Shown here in pieces: positions 1-8,648 of a stretch of 64,000 nt of DNA (the stretch's first letter is position 1; each line of letters begins with the position of its first letter). Where the stretch lies: NCBI GenBank assembly GCA_003573975.1, contig AP018533.1, positions 2,232,001 through 2,296,000 on the forward strand. Direction: 5' to 3'. Both the position numbers and the translations under genes were made by a program. This DNA is from Clostridiales bacterium CCNA10. GTDB taxonomy: Bacteria > Bacillota > Clostridia > Oscillospirales > Oscillospiraceae. The notes under the pieces are model-generated. The model was not told where the DNA came from. It did no database searches and saw only the letters and a list, made by a program, of their open reading frames with translations.

Positions 1-3000
1 TGACCGTCACGGAGCCGTGTCCGTTGTCCTCGGTGATGATGGCGTAAGTGCGCTCATTGTCGGAGGAGTCACCGGAGGGACGGTCGGGCGGTGTCACAGG
101 AGGAACATAAACACTGACCGTATAGGTATTGCCACTCTGAGTGAGGACAAATCCGTTGCCTGCGGCAATGGTGTCCTTCATGGTAAAGATTTTTTGATCC
201 AGGGTAAAGGTCACTACTCTGGAGATCGTAATCGTTCCTTCTACATCGCTATTTTTCAGCAGAGTAATGGTCTGTCCATCCTGAACCGTCTTCACAGCAT
301 CCGCCAGGGTCTGGAAATACGCAGTCTGACCGTTTGCGGTAATTGATGCAACATAGTCTTGTTCAGGATTCGTAGGTGTCTCAACAAGCTTATAGACTGT
401 ATTTCCATTTGCGTCCTTCTCTGTCACAACAACCATGTTGCTCTCGCCGGATGTTACGTCGGCGTTCAGTTGTGTGCCAGGAGTTACCACCAAGGTGATC
501 TTGTCATTCAGTTCCACATCTGTGGAGATGGTAGCGTTTCCAAAAACCGTAATTTGAGTCTCGGCGTTAGTATCCTGACTAACGCTCTGGATGGCTTTGG
601 TCACATCTGTGTAATAAGTCGTTCTGCCATTTGCGTCAATGGAGGCAGGAGCCACACTGCCGGAAACCGTCAAGGTTGTTTGGGACTTGCTGGTTGTCTG
701 GGTATTCCCATCGGTAGTAACAGTGTTATCACCATTGGTCACGGAGGTAATAGCAGCTTTTTCCGCCTCAAATGTACCACCTAACACAGTGATCTGTGCC
801 GCTTGCACCTCGTTCTTCTCCGTGTTATAGACCGTCACAGCGTTACCCTTCTGACTGGTCAAAGTGCCGCCAGTAATACTGACCACCAACTGATTATTGG
901 TCTGATACTGCCCATCCTTGCCATACATCTGTGAGGTAAGCAGCAGCGCAGAACCCTCCGGGGATGAGCCACCATCTGTTGGCCTATCATCCTTGTATTC
1001 TGCCGTACCAATGACCTTTGCGTTGTCCTGAATGGTAATCGTGCCCATCTTGGCTTCAATGCCGGTGCCGCCGGTGATGACCGCATCACCGCCTACTGTC
1101 AGTTCACCCTCCATAGGCCAATAAATGGCGGTATACTCTTCACTGGCTTTCAGGGTACCACCTGTGATGGTGGCTTTTGTACCAGCCGACCGCTGATTAT
1201 TTCCGGATACCGGATAGTAGACCACGTCAATAGAACCGGCCGTCATCACAAACTCCGCACTCTTATTTTTTTCGTGCGTACTGTTTGTGACTGCCGAACT
1301 GGCATTGAAGTCAAAGGGATAGAAGCTGTTAAACAGCCCCACGCCAAATGCCGTTGTGCTTTTCAGCTTTGCGCCCTGAACGGTGATCTTACCGCCATAG
1401 GTATTCACAACTCGCTCTGTGATGGTCATGGTAAGGCCCTGATCCAATACCACATTTCCAAAATAATTGATGATTCCCCGATAACCAATCACGGTTCCAT
1501 TCGTCAGGGTAAGCGTGCCGCTGTTGGTATACTCACAATCTTCGGGCTTGGTCGCGGTACCCTTATCAAAGCTTCCAAACTGGATCGTGTACCCACTGTC
1601 CGGCCCACGCAGAATTTTGCCGCCCAAGTCCAGAGTCACGTTCAGATCCTTTTGAATCTGAATAGTCTCAGTTACAATCTGGTCCTTACCCAGGGTGACC
1701 GTAATGCTGTCTCCTGCGTTGGCTTTGTTAACTGCTTTAATCGCCTTAACCAAAGTATCAAAGGGCTGTGCCTCGCCGTCATTGATGGTCACGCTCACAG
1801 GAGCATCAGGTGTCTCGCCACTGCTCTCTACAACGATAAGAGAGCCGTCGGGCTGAATCTGAAGCTCTTTGGTCGGATCCAAATACTGCTCCAGATCCGG
1901 GACAGCTTTTTCAAACGTGCCGCCGCTGATGGTGATATTGCAATTATCGCCCGTAGAAGCGACCACATTCTCAATATCAAAGGTACCGCCGGAGACCATG
2001 AGGGTCGATGCCTGATCTTGCGTATAAGATTTCGTCAGTGCGGAAGCTGTAAACTCGCCGTCCACAATCTTGTTATTTGAACCACTGAACATGTAGAAAA
2101 CAACACCTTTGCTTTCTACACTAACCGTATTGCCATCGGCAGGTTCAATGGTCGTGTTGCGGGTCTGGAACGCATGGCTTTCCGTCTGGAAGGTGCCGCC
2201 AGTCACAGAGACCGGAGCAGATGCGGCATAGATGCCTATGGACTTGGACTCGACCTCTCCGCCGGAAATGGAAATGGGAGTCTCTTTGCTATTCGAGTAA
2301 ATAGCTGCGGAAGTGCTAGATGTAGATTCCTGAGTGACCTTGCCGCCCTTCATAGTAAAGCCAGCTGTGGTATTGATATAAGCAGCATGCCCGCCGTTCG
2401 CGGTGTTTTTGATTTCGCCATCCATCATGGTCAACTGGGCAGACGAATTGACAAACGCCGCATGGCCACCGCTTGCAGTGTTGACCACGGTGCCGCCGGA
2501 AAGGGTGGCTGTGCTGGAGGAATTTAAATGGAGTGCATAGCCCATGGACGAAGTATTTTCCAACGTGCCGCCCTTCAGCTCAAAGTTGCCGCTATTGACT
2601 TGGATCAAAGTTAACATACTGTCACTTGTTCCAGCGTTGGTGATCTTGCCCCCACCAACGCTGTCTTCAATTACCAGGCTTGCATTCGAAGAATTTACAA
2701 AATAAGCATATTTTCCGTCTCCTTCATCGCTCACCGTGACGGTATGGCCGGCCAGGTCCAGAACCAGGCTTTTTGTGACAGTTGCATAATCAAAAAAGGT
2801 AGGCTTAATAGTTACATTGTCAGTCAGCCGGTAGGTGCCGCTCGTCGGCAGGGAATCTATACTTGTCCACTCCGTATAACCGTCTGCCTCAGCAGACGTG
2901 ACCGGCTCAGAGACAGGTGGCTCTCCATCCTGTGTTTCCTCCGCCGCCAGTGCTGTGGCAGGAAGTAACCCTACCAGCAGGCATAGACTCATCAGGCTTG

Positions 3001-3019
3001 CCAATAATCGCTTTTTCAC
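1..3019 (-). CDS. Secreted beta-helix-like surface protein (partial, C-terminus outside window)
   Basis: An open frame reads from GTG at 3017-3019 off the left edge, giving about 1006 residues without a stop. The start is set by AAGGAG about 9 nt upstream. It opens with a Sec signal peptide (MKKRLLASLMSLCLLVGLLPATALA). The mature part is low-complexity and dominated by recurring short units such as SGGT, GGTF and ITGGT, typical of right-handed beta-helix or pectate-lyase-like surface proteins of gut clostridia. Near the window edge it enters a stretch starting VPPVTPPDRPSGDSSDN, which looks like a linker before another domain. Cell-wall anchoring (SLH or LPXTG) cannot be seen here. A role as adhesin or glycan-binding protein is inference; the signal peptide and repeat architecture are seen directly. 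Confidence 0.8.
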   Translation of the reverse strand, partial: MKKRLLASLMSLCLLVGLLPATALAAEETQDGEPPVSEPVTSAEADGYTEWTSIDSLPTSGTYRLTDNVTIKPTFFDYATVTKSLVLDLAGHTVTVSDEGDGKYAYFVNSSNASLVIEDSVGGGKITNAGTSDSMLTLIQVNSGNFELKGGTLENTSSMGYALHLNSSSTATLSGGTVVNTASGGHAAFVNSSAQLTMMDGEIKNTANGGHAAYINTTAGFTMKGGKVTQESTSSTSAAIYSNSKETPISISGGEVESKSIGIYAASAPVSVTGGTFQTESHAFQTRNTTIEPADGNTVSVESKGVVFYMFSGSNNKIVDGEFTASALTKSYTQDQASTLMVSGGTFDIENVVASTGDNCNITISGGTFEKAVPDLEQYLDPTKELQIQPDGSLIVVESSGETPDAPVSVTINDGEAQPFDTLVKAIKAVNKANAGDSITVTLGKDQIVTETIQIQKDLNVTLDLGGKILRGPDSGYTIQFGSFDKGTATKPEDCEYTNSGTLTLTNGTVIGYRGIINYFGNVVLDQGLTMTITERVVNTYGGKITVQGAKLKSTTAFGVGLFNSFYPFDFNASSAVTNSTHEKNKSAEFVMTAGSIDVVYYPVSGNNQRSAGTKATITGGTLKASEEYTAIYWPMEGELTVGGDAVITGGTGIEAKMGTITIQDNAKVIGTAEYKDDRPTDGGSSPEGSALLLTSQMYGKDGQYQTNNQLVVSITGGTLTSQKGNAVTVYNTEKNEVQAAQITVLGGTFEAEKAAITSVTNGDNTVTTDGNTQTTSKSQTTLTVSGSVAPASIDANGRTTYYTDVTKAIQSVSQDTNAETQITVFGNATISTDVELNDKITLVVTPGTQLNADVTSGESNMVVVTEKDANGNTVYKLVETPTNPEQDYVASITANGQTAYFQTLADAVKTVQDGQTITLLKNSDVEGTITISRVVTFTLDQKIFTMKDTIAAGNGFVLTQSGNTYTVSVYVPPVTPPDRPSGDSSDNERTYAIITEDNGHGSVTV

Positions 3020-3075
3020 TTCTAGACACTCCTTTACATCATTTGATTTGGTCCTCCAGCCAGTCCGCAAAGGCT

Positions 3076-3115
3076 TGTCTCTCTCCTGAGCGGAGAGAGA
3101 CAGCCCCATGGGGCT
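3076..3115 (-). promoter_or_regulatory. Two further palindromes in the leader of the surface protein mRNA
   Basis: AGCCCCATGGGGCT (3102-3115) is a perfect 14-bp palindrome. The next element pairs GTCTCTCTCC (3077-3086) with GGAGAGAGAC (3092-3101), plus one more flanking pair. Both are inside the transcribed leader and about 50 nt before the ribosome binding site. No known riboswitch motif was recognised. Confidence 0.5.
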
Positions 3116-3125
3116 ATGCTTTAAA

Positions 3126-3151
3126 TTGAACAAAATTTCAGTTTTGTTCAA
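3126..3151. promoter_or_regulatory. 10-bp inverted repeat at the predicted transcription start
   Basis: Arms TTGAACAAAA (3126-3135) and TTTTGTTCAA (3142-3151) are perfect and separated by 6 nt. The repeat lies directly downstream of the -10 box of the surface protein promoter, so it is placed to act as an operator or as a 5' stem in the mRNA. Confidence 0.6.
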
Positions 3152-3155
3152 CGTA

Positions 3156-3184
3156 AATGTACCACATCTATCCAATCTTTGCAA
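3156..3184 (-). promoter_or_regulatory. Sigma-A-type promoter of the surface protein gene
   Basis: On the minus strand TTGCAA (3179-3184) and TACATT (3156-3161) are separated by exactly 17 bp. Predicted transcription start is near 3149, giving a leader of about 130 nt before the GTG start. Confidence 0.65.
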
Positions 3185-3427
3185 GTAAAATTGGCATTTT
3201 TCTTCCTTATCTTTTGCATTCTCCCCATAGAGGCTGCACCTGGGAAATTCTCGGGGGAAAACCGGCGGGCGGGTCTAAGACCCGCCCCTACGGTGTTTCA
3301 GGCAAATCACAGCGAAATGGGACCGGCGGGAGGGGCAAGCGCCGTCCCCATATATTTCCCGGGAAGGCCGCCGGGTGACGCCGCAGAGGCAAACTCTGCT
3401 CCCCAACGGCGGCATCCCCCCGCCGCG
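3185..3427. other. Intergenic stretch with REP-like hairpins
   Basis: No gene is supported between the surface-protein promoter and the VWA gene. The stretch holds one clear CTAC-tailed hairpin (3267-3291) and a second degenerate GC-rich palindrome around 3324-3354. A long imperfect stem (GTGACGC near 3373 with GCGTCAC near 3425) lies against the stop of the VWA gene. Confidence 0.5.
3267..3291 (+). repeat. REP-like hairpin with CTAC tail
   Basis: GGGCGGGTC pairs with GACCCGCCC and is followed by CTACGG. It is one of several hairpins in the window with unrelated stems but the same CTAC-type tail. Confidence 0.6.
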
Positions 3428-4630
3428 TCACCGCGCCAGCAGCTTTTTCATCCCGGCCTCCAGGCCGTCCACCGTCAGGGGGAACATGGGGAACACCCGG
3501 GCGATGGCGTCATAGGTCTCACACCAGTACTGGCCCCAGGAGGGCCGCTCGCTGGGGTTGATCCAGATGATATGGGGATACTTGTCCCGGAACCGCTCCA
3601 GCCAGTCCATGCCGCACTGGGGCAGGCTGGGATCCCGGTCCCTTCCGTAATACCAGCCCCCGGTCAGCTCATAGGGGGCCATCTGGGCATCCCCCACAAA
3701 AATGACCTTATACTCCGAGGACAGGTTGGACAGCAGCCACTCCGTCTGCACCGACCCGGAGGGGAGCAGGCTGGGGTCCGTATAGACCCGGCCATAGGGG
3801 CAGTTGTGGAAGTAGTACACCTTCAGGTCCTTGAAGTGGCCCACCTTGCTCACCGCCTGGAACAGGGCGGAGCACAGCTGGGCGTAGTAGTCCATAGAGC
3901 CGCCAGAGTCCATCATCAGCAGCACCTTCACCGTGTTCTGCCGGGGCTTTTTATAGCGCACGGTGAGCATTCCGCCGTGTTCGGCGGTGTCTTGAATGGT
4001 GTTGTCCACATCAAACTCGGTGGGAGGCAGGTCCACCAGCCCGGAGTACTGCCGCAGGTGCTTGAGGGCCACCTGGAACTGCCGGGTATCCAGGGTGTTG
4101 TCCCCCCGGAAATCCCGGAAGCGGCGCTCCCCTGCCACCCGGAAGGCCCGGCGGTGCATCCCCTGGCCCCCCACCCGGATCCCCTTGGGAGACAGCCCGG
4201 AGTTGCCAAAGGTGGACATCCCATGGGTCCCCACCCAGTATTTTCCGCCGTTGTGCTCCTCCTTCTGCTCCTCCATCCGCTCCTTGAGCATCTGCTCGAT
4301 CTCCTCCTCGGAGAGCAGCTCGTTAAGCCTGGCCTGCTCCTCGTCCCAGTTGGCATAGTCCCGCAGGACATCCGGACGGTCCAGCCAGTCCAGCAGCTCC
4401 TGAGACACCTCCTGCTCAAAGGGCACGTCCTTGAAGTATTGGAGAAAACAGCGGTCGAAGCGGTCGAAATCCGCCTCGCTCTTCACCAGAAGCGCCCGGC
4501 ATAGGTGGTAGAAACCGGTGAAGCTGGAGCCGTGCAGCCCCTTCTCCAGGGCCTCCATCAGGGCCATCCACTCGGTGAGGGAGACCTTCAGCCCGCCCCG
4601 CCGGAGGGTATAGAGAAATTCCTCAAACAT
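3428..4630 (-). CDS. VWA domain protein, CoxE-like
   Basis: 400 aa. The C-terminal half is a von Willebrand factor A fold of the CoxE-like family, partner proteins of MoxR AAA+ ATPases in metal-centre insertion or complex remodelling. The metal-site motif is at residues 241-246 as DSGGSM, so the second conserved Ser of a classical DxSxS site is Gly; GGS variants occur in this family. The middle (about residues 100-130) is highly charged and likely helical. The start ATG is 4 nt after the stop of the upstream moxR gene, so the two are translated together. The substrate is unknown. Confidence 0.85.
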   Translation of the reverse strand: MFEEFLYTLRRGGLKVSLTEWMALMEALEKGLHGSSFTGFYHLCRALLVKSEADFDRFDRCFLQYFKDVPFEQEVSQELLDWLDRPDVLRDYANWDEEQARLNELLSEEEIEQMLKERMEEQKEEHNGGKYWVGTHGMSTFGNSGLSPKGIRVGGQGMHRRAFRVAGERRFRDFRGDNTLDTRQFQVALKHLRQYSGLVDLPPTEFDVDNTIQDTAEHGGMLTVRYKKPRQNTVKVLLMMDSGGSMDYYAQLCSALFQAVSKVGHFKDLKVYYFHNCPYGRVYTDPSLLPSGSVQTEWLLSNLSSEYKVIFVGDAQMAPYELTGGWYYGRDRDPSLPQCGMDWLERFRDKYPHIIWINPSERPSWGQYWCETYDAIARVFPMFPLTVDGLEAGMKKLLAR

Positions 4631-4634
4631 GGGC

Positions 4635-5444
4635 TCACTTCCAGGTCCGCCGCAGGGCGTCCATGTCCTCGTTCTTCTTCAGCAGCACCCCCAGATAGGG
4701 CACCTCCTTCACCACCCGGCTGGGATCCACCCCGCCGTGGACCAGCGCCCGGATCCAGTCGATGATCTCGCTGGTGGAGGGTTTTTTCTTGATGCTGGGC
4801 AGCTGCCGGATGCGGTAAAAGGCCTCCAGCACCTGGGTGAGCAGCGCCTCGTCCAGGCTGGGGAAGTGGACCCGAACGATCTCCGCCATCAGTTCCCGGT
4901 CGGGGAACTCGATGTAGTGGAACACGCACCGGCGCAGAAATGCATCAGGCAGTTCCTTCTCCGCATTGGAGGTGATGATGACCACCGGGCGGTGTTTGGC
5001 AGTGACGGTGCGCCCCGTCTCCGGGATGTGGAACTCCATCCGGTCCAGCTCCCACAGCAGGTCGTTGGGGAACTCCAGATCTGCCTTGTCGATCTCATCG
5101 ATGAGCAGGATCACCTGCTCGTCGGCGGTGAAGGCCTCCCCCAGCTTGCCCAGCTTCACATATTTTTCAATGTTGTCCACGCCCTCGCCGCCGAACTGGC
5201 TGTCGTACAGACGCTGCACCACGTCATAGACGTACAGCCCGTCCTGGGCCTTGGTGGTGGACTTGATGTTCCAGATGATCAGCTTTTTTCCCAGCGCCTG
5301 GGAGATTGCCTCGGCCAGCATGGTCTTGCCCGTGCCCGGCTCGCCCTTGATCAGAAGGGGCTTTTCCAGCACCATGGCAATGTTCACCGCCCGCATCAGC
5401 TCCTCTGAGGCCACATAGTTCTGACTTCCTTTAAATTCGCTCAT
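4635..5444 (-). CDS. MoxR-family AAA+ ATPase
   Basis: 269 aa. Walker A GEPGTGKT is at residues 34-41, Walker B near residue 115 (VILLIDEIDK) and a sensor-1 VIITSN follows, the normal arrangement for MoxR chaperone ATPases, which act with a VWA partner to remodel a target complex. The partner is the next gene, 4 nt downstream. AAAGGA lies about 9 nt before the ATG. It has its own promoter, so the insertion sequence beyond 5535 does not cut the unit off from its promoter. Confidence 0.9.
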   Translation of the reverse strand: MSEFKGSQNYVASEELMRAVNIAMVLEKPLLIKGEPGTGKTMLAEAISQALGKKLIIWNIKSTTKAQDGLYVYDVVQRLYDSQFGGEGVDNIEKYVKLGKLGEAFTADEQVILLIDEIDKADLEFPNDLLWELDRMEFHIPETGRTVTAKHRPVVIITSNAEKELPDAFLRRCVFHYIEFPDRELMAEIVRVHFPSLDEALLTQVLEAFYRIRQLPSIKKKPSTSEIIDWIRALVHGGVDPSRVVKEVPYLGVLLKKNEDMDALRRTWK

Positions 5445-5492
5445 ATTCCGTTCCTTTCTGCCGCAGCCCGGCTGCGGCCCACAGACGAGTGC

Positions 5493-5521
5493 ATTTTACC
5501 GGGTTTTCGGAGAAAAAGCAA
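5493..5521 (-). promoter_or_regulatory. Promoter of the moxR-VWA unit
   Basis: Minus-strand TTGCTT (5516-5521) and TAAAAT (5493-5498) with a 17-bp spacer, about 50 bp upstream of the moxR start and outside the IS1182-like insertion. Confidence 0.6.
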
Positions 5522-5534
5522 CCCCCAGACAGGC

Positions 5535-5570
5535 AAACGGACCCGCCGCAAAGCGGCGGGTCCGTTTCAG
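5535..5570. repeat. Left copy of duplicated terminator palindrome flanking the IS
   Basis: A 36-bp sequence identical to 7084-7119. Its core is a perfect stem (AAACGGACCCGCCGC / GCGGCGGGTCCGTTT) with loop AAA. The two copies are in direct orientation on either side of the element, as expected for a target duplication. The last 3 bp (CAG) are ambiguous because the element itself may begin with CAG. Confidence 0.8.
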
Positions 5571-5608
5571 CTTGTCAAAAAACCTCGCTGGTGGCGAGGT
5601 TTTTCTGG

Positions 5609-5614
5609 TATAAT
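5609..5614 (+). promoter_or_regulatory. -10 box of the transposase gene
   Basis: TATAAT preceded by TGG (extended -10 like), between the internal hairpin and the transposase start. No convincing -35 box was seen at 17 bp. Confidence 0.5.
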
Positions 5615-5634
5615 AGAGAAAAGGGGGATTGAAT

Positions 5635-7059
5635 GTGGAGAACTGGAAAAAGGATTCCCGAAAAGATATAGTGATGGTGGATGTGGATGCATTAGTCCCC
5701 CCAGACCATCTGCTCCGAAAAGTAGAAAGAGTCATGGATTATGACTGGCTATATGAGCGGTTAAGTCCATATTATTGCGCAGACAACGGGCGTCCAGGAA
5801 CGGATCCTGTAGTGTTGATCAAGATGGTTCTAATTCAGCATTTGTTTGGGATCGCGTCTTTACGTCAGACTCACCGGGAGATACAAGTAAATATAGCATA
5901 CCGTTGGTTCTTGGGATACAGTCTACTGGACGAGATCCCTCATTTCGCAACGGTAAGTTATGCCTTTTGCAAACGCTTTCCCCCGGAGCTGAGTGAAGAA
6001 ATTTTTGCACATATTTTGAACAAAGCACTGAACAACCGGATGGTAGACCCAAGCATGATTTTTATCGACGGAACACATATTAAAGCATCCGCGAATAAAA
6101 AGAAGTTCCAGAAGGAACAGGTCGCCAAAGCCGCGAAGGTGTACGAGGAACAACTTCGCAAAGAGGTATCCGAGGAACGAGAAAAACTGGGTAAGAAAGT
6201 CAACGATGACGATGATGACGAAAATAAAGGAAGTTCCGGAGGAGGAACGGTTGAGAAAACGGTGTCCAAAACCGACCCTGACTGCGGAATGTTTGTAAAA
6301 GGGGCACATGAGCGGCAGTTTGCGTACAAAGCACATACTGCCTGTGATAAGCACGGCTTTGTGTTGGGTGTTGAGGTAACCGCTGGAAATGTAAGCGATA
6401 GTGCTGCATGGGACGCAGTATACGACCAGGTAACGAACAGTTTTCCCGAAGTTAAGTTTGTAACGATGGATGCCGGATACAAAACACCCTGGATTGCAAA
6501 GAACGTTCTGGAACACAGCAGAATTCCCATCCTTCCCTATACCCGATACAAGGGAAAGAACGATAAATTTAAGCCTTGGGATTTTACTTATGATGCAGCA
6601 ACAGACAGTTTTACCTGTCCCAGAGGACATGAACTGCGGCATACGACCACAAGCAAAGAAGGGAAACGGACTTACCGCAGCTCACCCAAAATCTGCAAAG
6701 ACTGTCCCTGCAGAACTGTTTGTGGCGCAAATGAGAGCGGACAGCGGATACTCACAACTCATATCTGGCAGGAATATCTCGATTTGGTCGAACATTTGAG
6801 AAAAACCGAACGTGGCAAGGAACTCTATGCCATGAGAAAAGAGACCATAGAGCGTGTTTTTACTGATGCAAAAGAAAAGCACGCCATGCGGTATACGCAC
6901 CACCGAGGTCTGGCCCGGGTTTCTGCTTGGGTGAGGCTTAAATATGCTGCCATGAATCTCAAAAAGATTGCTATTGGGAAGTGGAATGCTTCTAATTTTG
7001 CTTCCTATATCATGATTTTTGCCCCGTTTAATGATAAAACGCCAGTCCTCGTGTTTTGA
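5635..7059 (+). CDS. IS1182-family transposase
   Basis: 474 aa from the preferred GTG at 5635, 7 nt after AAGGGGG; an in-frame TTG at 5629 is too close to that Shine-Dalgarno. The N-terminal DUF772-like region is followed by a DDE catalytic domain. Candidate acidic residues are in FIDGTHIKA, TMDAGYKTP and the C-terminal ETIERVFTDAKEKHAMRY. A Cys-rich segment (CPRGH, CKDCPCRTVC) precedes the last part, as in other IS1182 transposases. The frame is intact, so the element may be active. The stop codon lies in a hairpin (AACGCCAGT 7038-7046 / ACTGGCGTT 7062-7070) that probably ends transcription. Confidence 0.9.
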   Translation: MENWKKDSRKDIVMVDVDALVPPDHLLRKVERVMDYDWLYERLSPYYCADNGRPGTDPVVLIKMVLIQHLFGIASLRQTHREIQVNIAYRWFLGYSLLDEIPHFATVSYAFCKRFPPELSEEIFAHILNKALNNRMVDPSMIFIDGTHIKASANKKKFQKEQVAKAAKVYEEQLRKEVSEEREKLGKKVNDDDDDENKGSSGGGTVEKTVSKTDPDCGMFVKGAHERQFAYKAHTACDKHGFVLGVEVTAGNVSDSAAWDAVYDQVTNSFPEVKFVTMDAGYKTPWIAKNVLEHSRIPILPYTRYKGKNDKFKPWDFTYDAATDSFTCPRGHELRHTTTSKEGKRTYRSSPKICKDCPCRTVCGANESGQRILTTHIWQEYLDLVEHLRKTERGKELYAMRKETIERVFTDAKEKHAMRYTHHRGLARVSAWVRLKYAAMNLKKIAIGKWNASNFASYIMIFAPFNDKTPVLVF

Positions 7060-7083
7060 GAACTGGCGTTCTTTGACAAGCTG

Positions 7084-7119
7084 AAACGGACCCGCCGCAA
7101 AGCGGCGGGTCCGTTTCAG
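7084..7119. repeat. Right copy of duplicated terminator palindrome
   Basis: Identical to 5535-5570. It follows the foldase gene on the minus strand (stop at 7141), so this copy is probably the original rho-independent terminator of that gene. Confidence 0.8.
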
Positions 7120-7140
7120 GTCCGTATCTTGGCGACCTCC

Positions 7141-8433
7141 TCAGCCTGCGGAGGAACCCGCAGAGGAGCCCGACCCGGAAGCGCTGCTGTCCGGGGCCAG
7201 AGCCTCCAGCTCCTCCTGGACCGCGGCCCGCAGGGACTGGAGCTTTCCGTAGAACTCAGAGGGGGCGATCTTCTCCAGCTCCTCTGTGGGCTGGGGGGGA
7301 TTGGCATCCAGCCACCCCTGCTGAAGCTGCGCCATCCGGTCGGCGATGTAATCCGTGCGGTAGTCGGAAGGGTTCAGGGGGAGGCGCAGGATGATGTGGT
7401 AGCCATAGACGCTCTCCACGATCCCGCTGATCTCCCCATCCTTCAGGGCAAGGGCGGCCTTCTCAAAAGGCTCCACCATCTGGCCCTTCACAGTGGTGTA
7501 GCCGTCGGGGCTGTTCACCGCGCCGGCGGCGTCCGTGTCCTCGCTGTGCTCTTCCATCAGACGGTCAAACAGGGCCTCCTTGTCCTCCGCGGCCTGGAGC
7601 TGGGACAGCAGATCCTCCGCCAGGGCCTTCTTCTCGGCCACCACGGCGTCGTCCAGCGCCTCATACTTCCCGGTCGGATTCCCATTCTCATCGGTGATGG
7701 GCTTGTCGGTGTCCACCGTCTTGAGCAGGATATGCTTGGCCCGGTAGACCCCCTTCTCGTCCTGGGCATAGGACAGGACCTGGGCGTCGCTGGGATAGCC
7801 CGCCGTCCCCTCGCCGTACAGCTTGTCCTGAAGCTGGCCGTTCATATCGTTCACCCGCATCATCTGCTTGAACAGATCCCGGGTCAGCGCGCTGCCCCAC
7901 AGAGCGTGGTCCAGCATCTCCTCGCCGCCGCTGTCCTTCGCCATGGAGGCCAGGGCCTCCTCCGCCCGCTGGTCCACATCGGGGGAGGCCGCCGCACCCT
8001 CCTGCTCCGCCAGACCGGGCAGCAGGGCGTACAGGGCCGCAGTCTGGAGTGCGGAGTCCATCAGGGCGTCCTCCAGAGTCTTGCCGTCCACCTCAGTATC
8101 CCAGGGCATCTCGCCCATGCCGAACATACTGTAATACTGGGCGGAGCCGTCGATGCCATAGGTCAGCCAGTACAGCAGGCTGTCGGCGGTGATCTCCGCC
8201 TCTCCCGCCGTGGCCACCACCGTGTCACCGGCCAGACCGGCGGCGGCCAGATAGGGGTCTGTGACCCCGGTGAGGTCCATCGGCTCCACCTGGGTCACTG
8301 AGCTGGAGGAGGCGTCCGTCTGGCTGGAGCCGGAGGACTGCCCCTCATCATTCCCGCTCTTACAGCCGCTCAGGGCGGACAGCGCCAGCACTACGGACAG
8401 TGAGAGGGCGCCCAGTCGTTTCAAATTCATCAT
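7141..8433 (-). CDS. PrsA/SurA-like peptidyl-prolyl isomerase lipoprotein
   Basis: 430 aa from the first of two adjacent ATGs (8431-8433), 12 nt after AAAGGA. The signal peptide ends in a lipobox (LSGC, Cys24), so the protein should be lipid-anchored outside the membrane. A SurA-N-like helical region is followed by a parvulin (PPIC) domain at about residues 200-320, with YRAKHILLK and the GYHIILRLPL end strand. The tail is Ser/Gly/Ala-rich. The family folds secreted proteins at the cell surface. The gene stands alone, and its terminator is the palindrome at 7084-7119. Confidence 0.85.
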   Translation of the reverse strand: MMNLKRLGALSLSVVLALSALSGCKSGNDEGQSSGSSQTDASSSSVTQVEPMDLTGVTDPYLAAAGLAGDTVVATAGEAEITADSLLYWLTYGIDGSAQYYSMFGMGEMPWDTEVDGKTLEDALMDSALQTAALYALLPGLAEQEGAAASPDVDQRAEEALASMAKDSGGEEMLDHALWGSALTRDLFKQMMRVNDMNGQLQDKLYGEGTAGYPSDAQVLSYAQDEKGVYRAKHILLKTVDTDKPITDENGNPTGKYEALDDAVVAEKKALAEDLLSQLQAAEDKEALFDRLMEEHSEDTDAAGAVNSPDGYTTVKGQMVEPFEKAALALKDGEISGIVESVYGYHIILRLPLNPSDYRTDYIADRMAQLQQGWLDANPPQPTEELEKIAPSEFYGKLQSLRAAVQEELEALAPDSSASGSGSSAGSSAG

Positions 8434-8587
8434 AAAACTTCGAGATCCTTTCCAGTAACAGATCACGGGCCCACGGGCCCGGGTCTTTCGTATCATAGCA
8501 CAAACCGGGCTTTCGGGCAAGGGCGCGGTTCTAATCTCTGTTCTCTTTTGGGACGATCAGTTCTGATCTCACTGATTTCACGACGGA

Positions 8588-8616
8588 TTGATTCAGATAC
8601 AAAAATATGGTAGAGT
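8588..8616 (+). promoter_or_regulatory. Candidate promoter of the small membrane-anchored protein
   Basis: TTGATT (8588-8593), 17-bp spacer, TAGAGT (8611-8616), about 30 bp before the chosen start. Confidence 0.45.
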
Positions 8617-8648
8617 AAATCCGAACTTGAATGATGGAGCGTGCTCAA

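Larger units (their letters stand above)
5568..7083 (+). mobile_element. IS1182-like insertion sequence
   Basis: About 1.5 kb with terminal inverted repeats CAGCTTGTCAAA (5568-5579) and TTTGACAAGCTG (7072-7083), one transposase gene, and a base composition visibly poorer in GC than the surrounding genes. It is flanked by a direct duplication of a terminator palindrome. A hairpin (AACCTCGC/GCGAGGTT, around 5581-5600, then T-rich) lies inside the left end and probably blocks read-through into the transposase. Confidence 0.85.

Noticed and set aside
17-2527. Several plus-strand frames of 100-270 codons
   Set aside because: They lie opposite the surface protein, which has one uninterrupted frame, a signal peptide and a Shine-Dalgarno.
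5535-5570. The flanking 36-bp palindrome as terminal inverted repeat of the IS
   Set aside because: The two copies are in direct orientation (the loop is AAA in both), so they fit a target duplication; the real inverted repeats are the CAGCTTGTCAAA ends inside.
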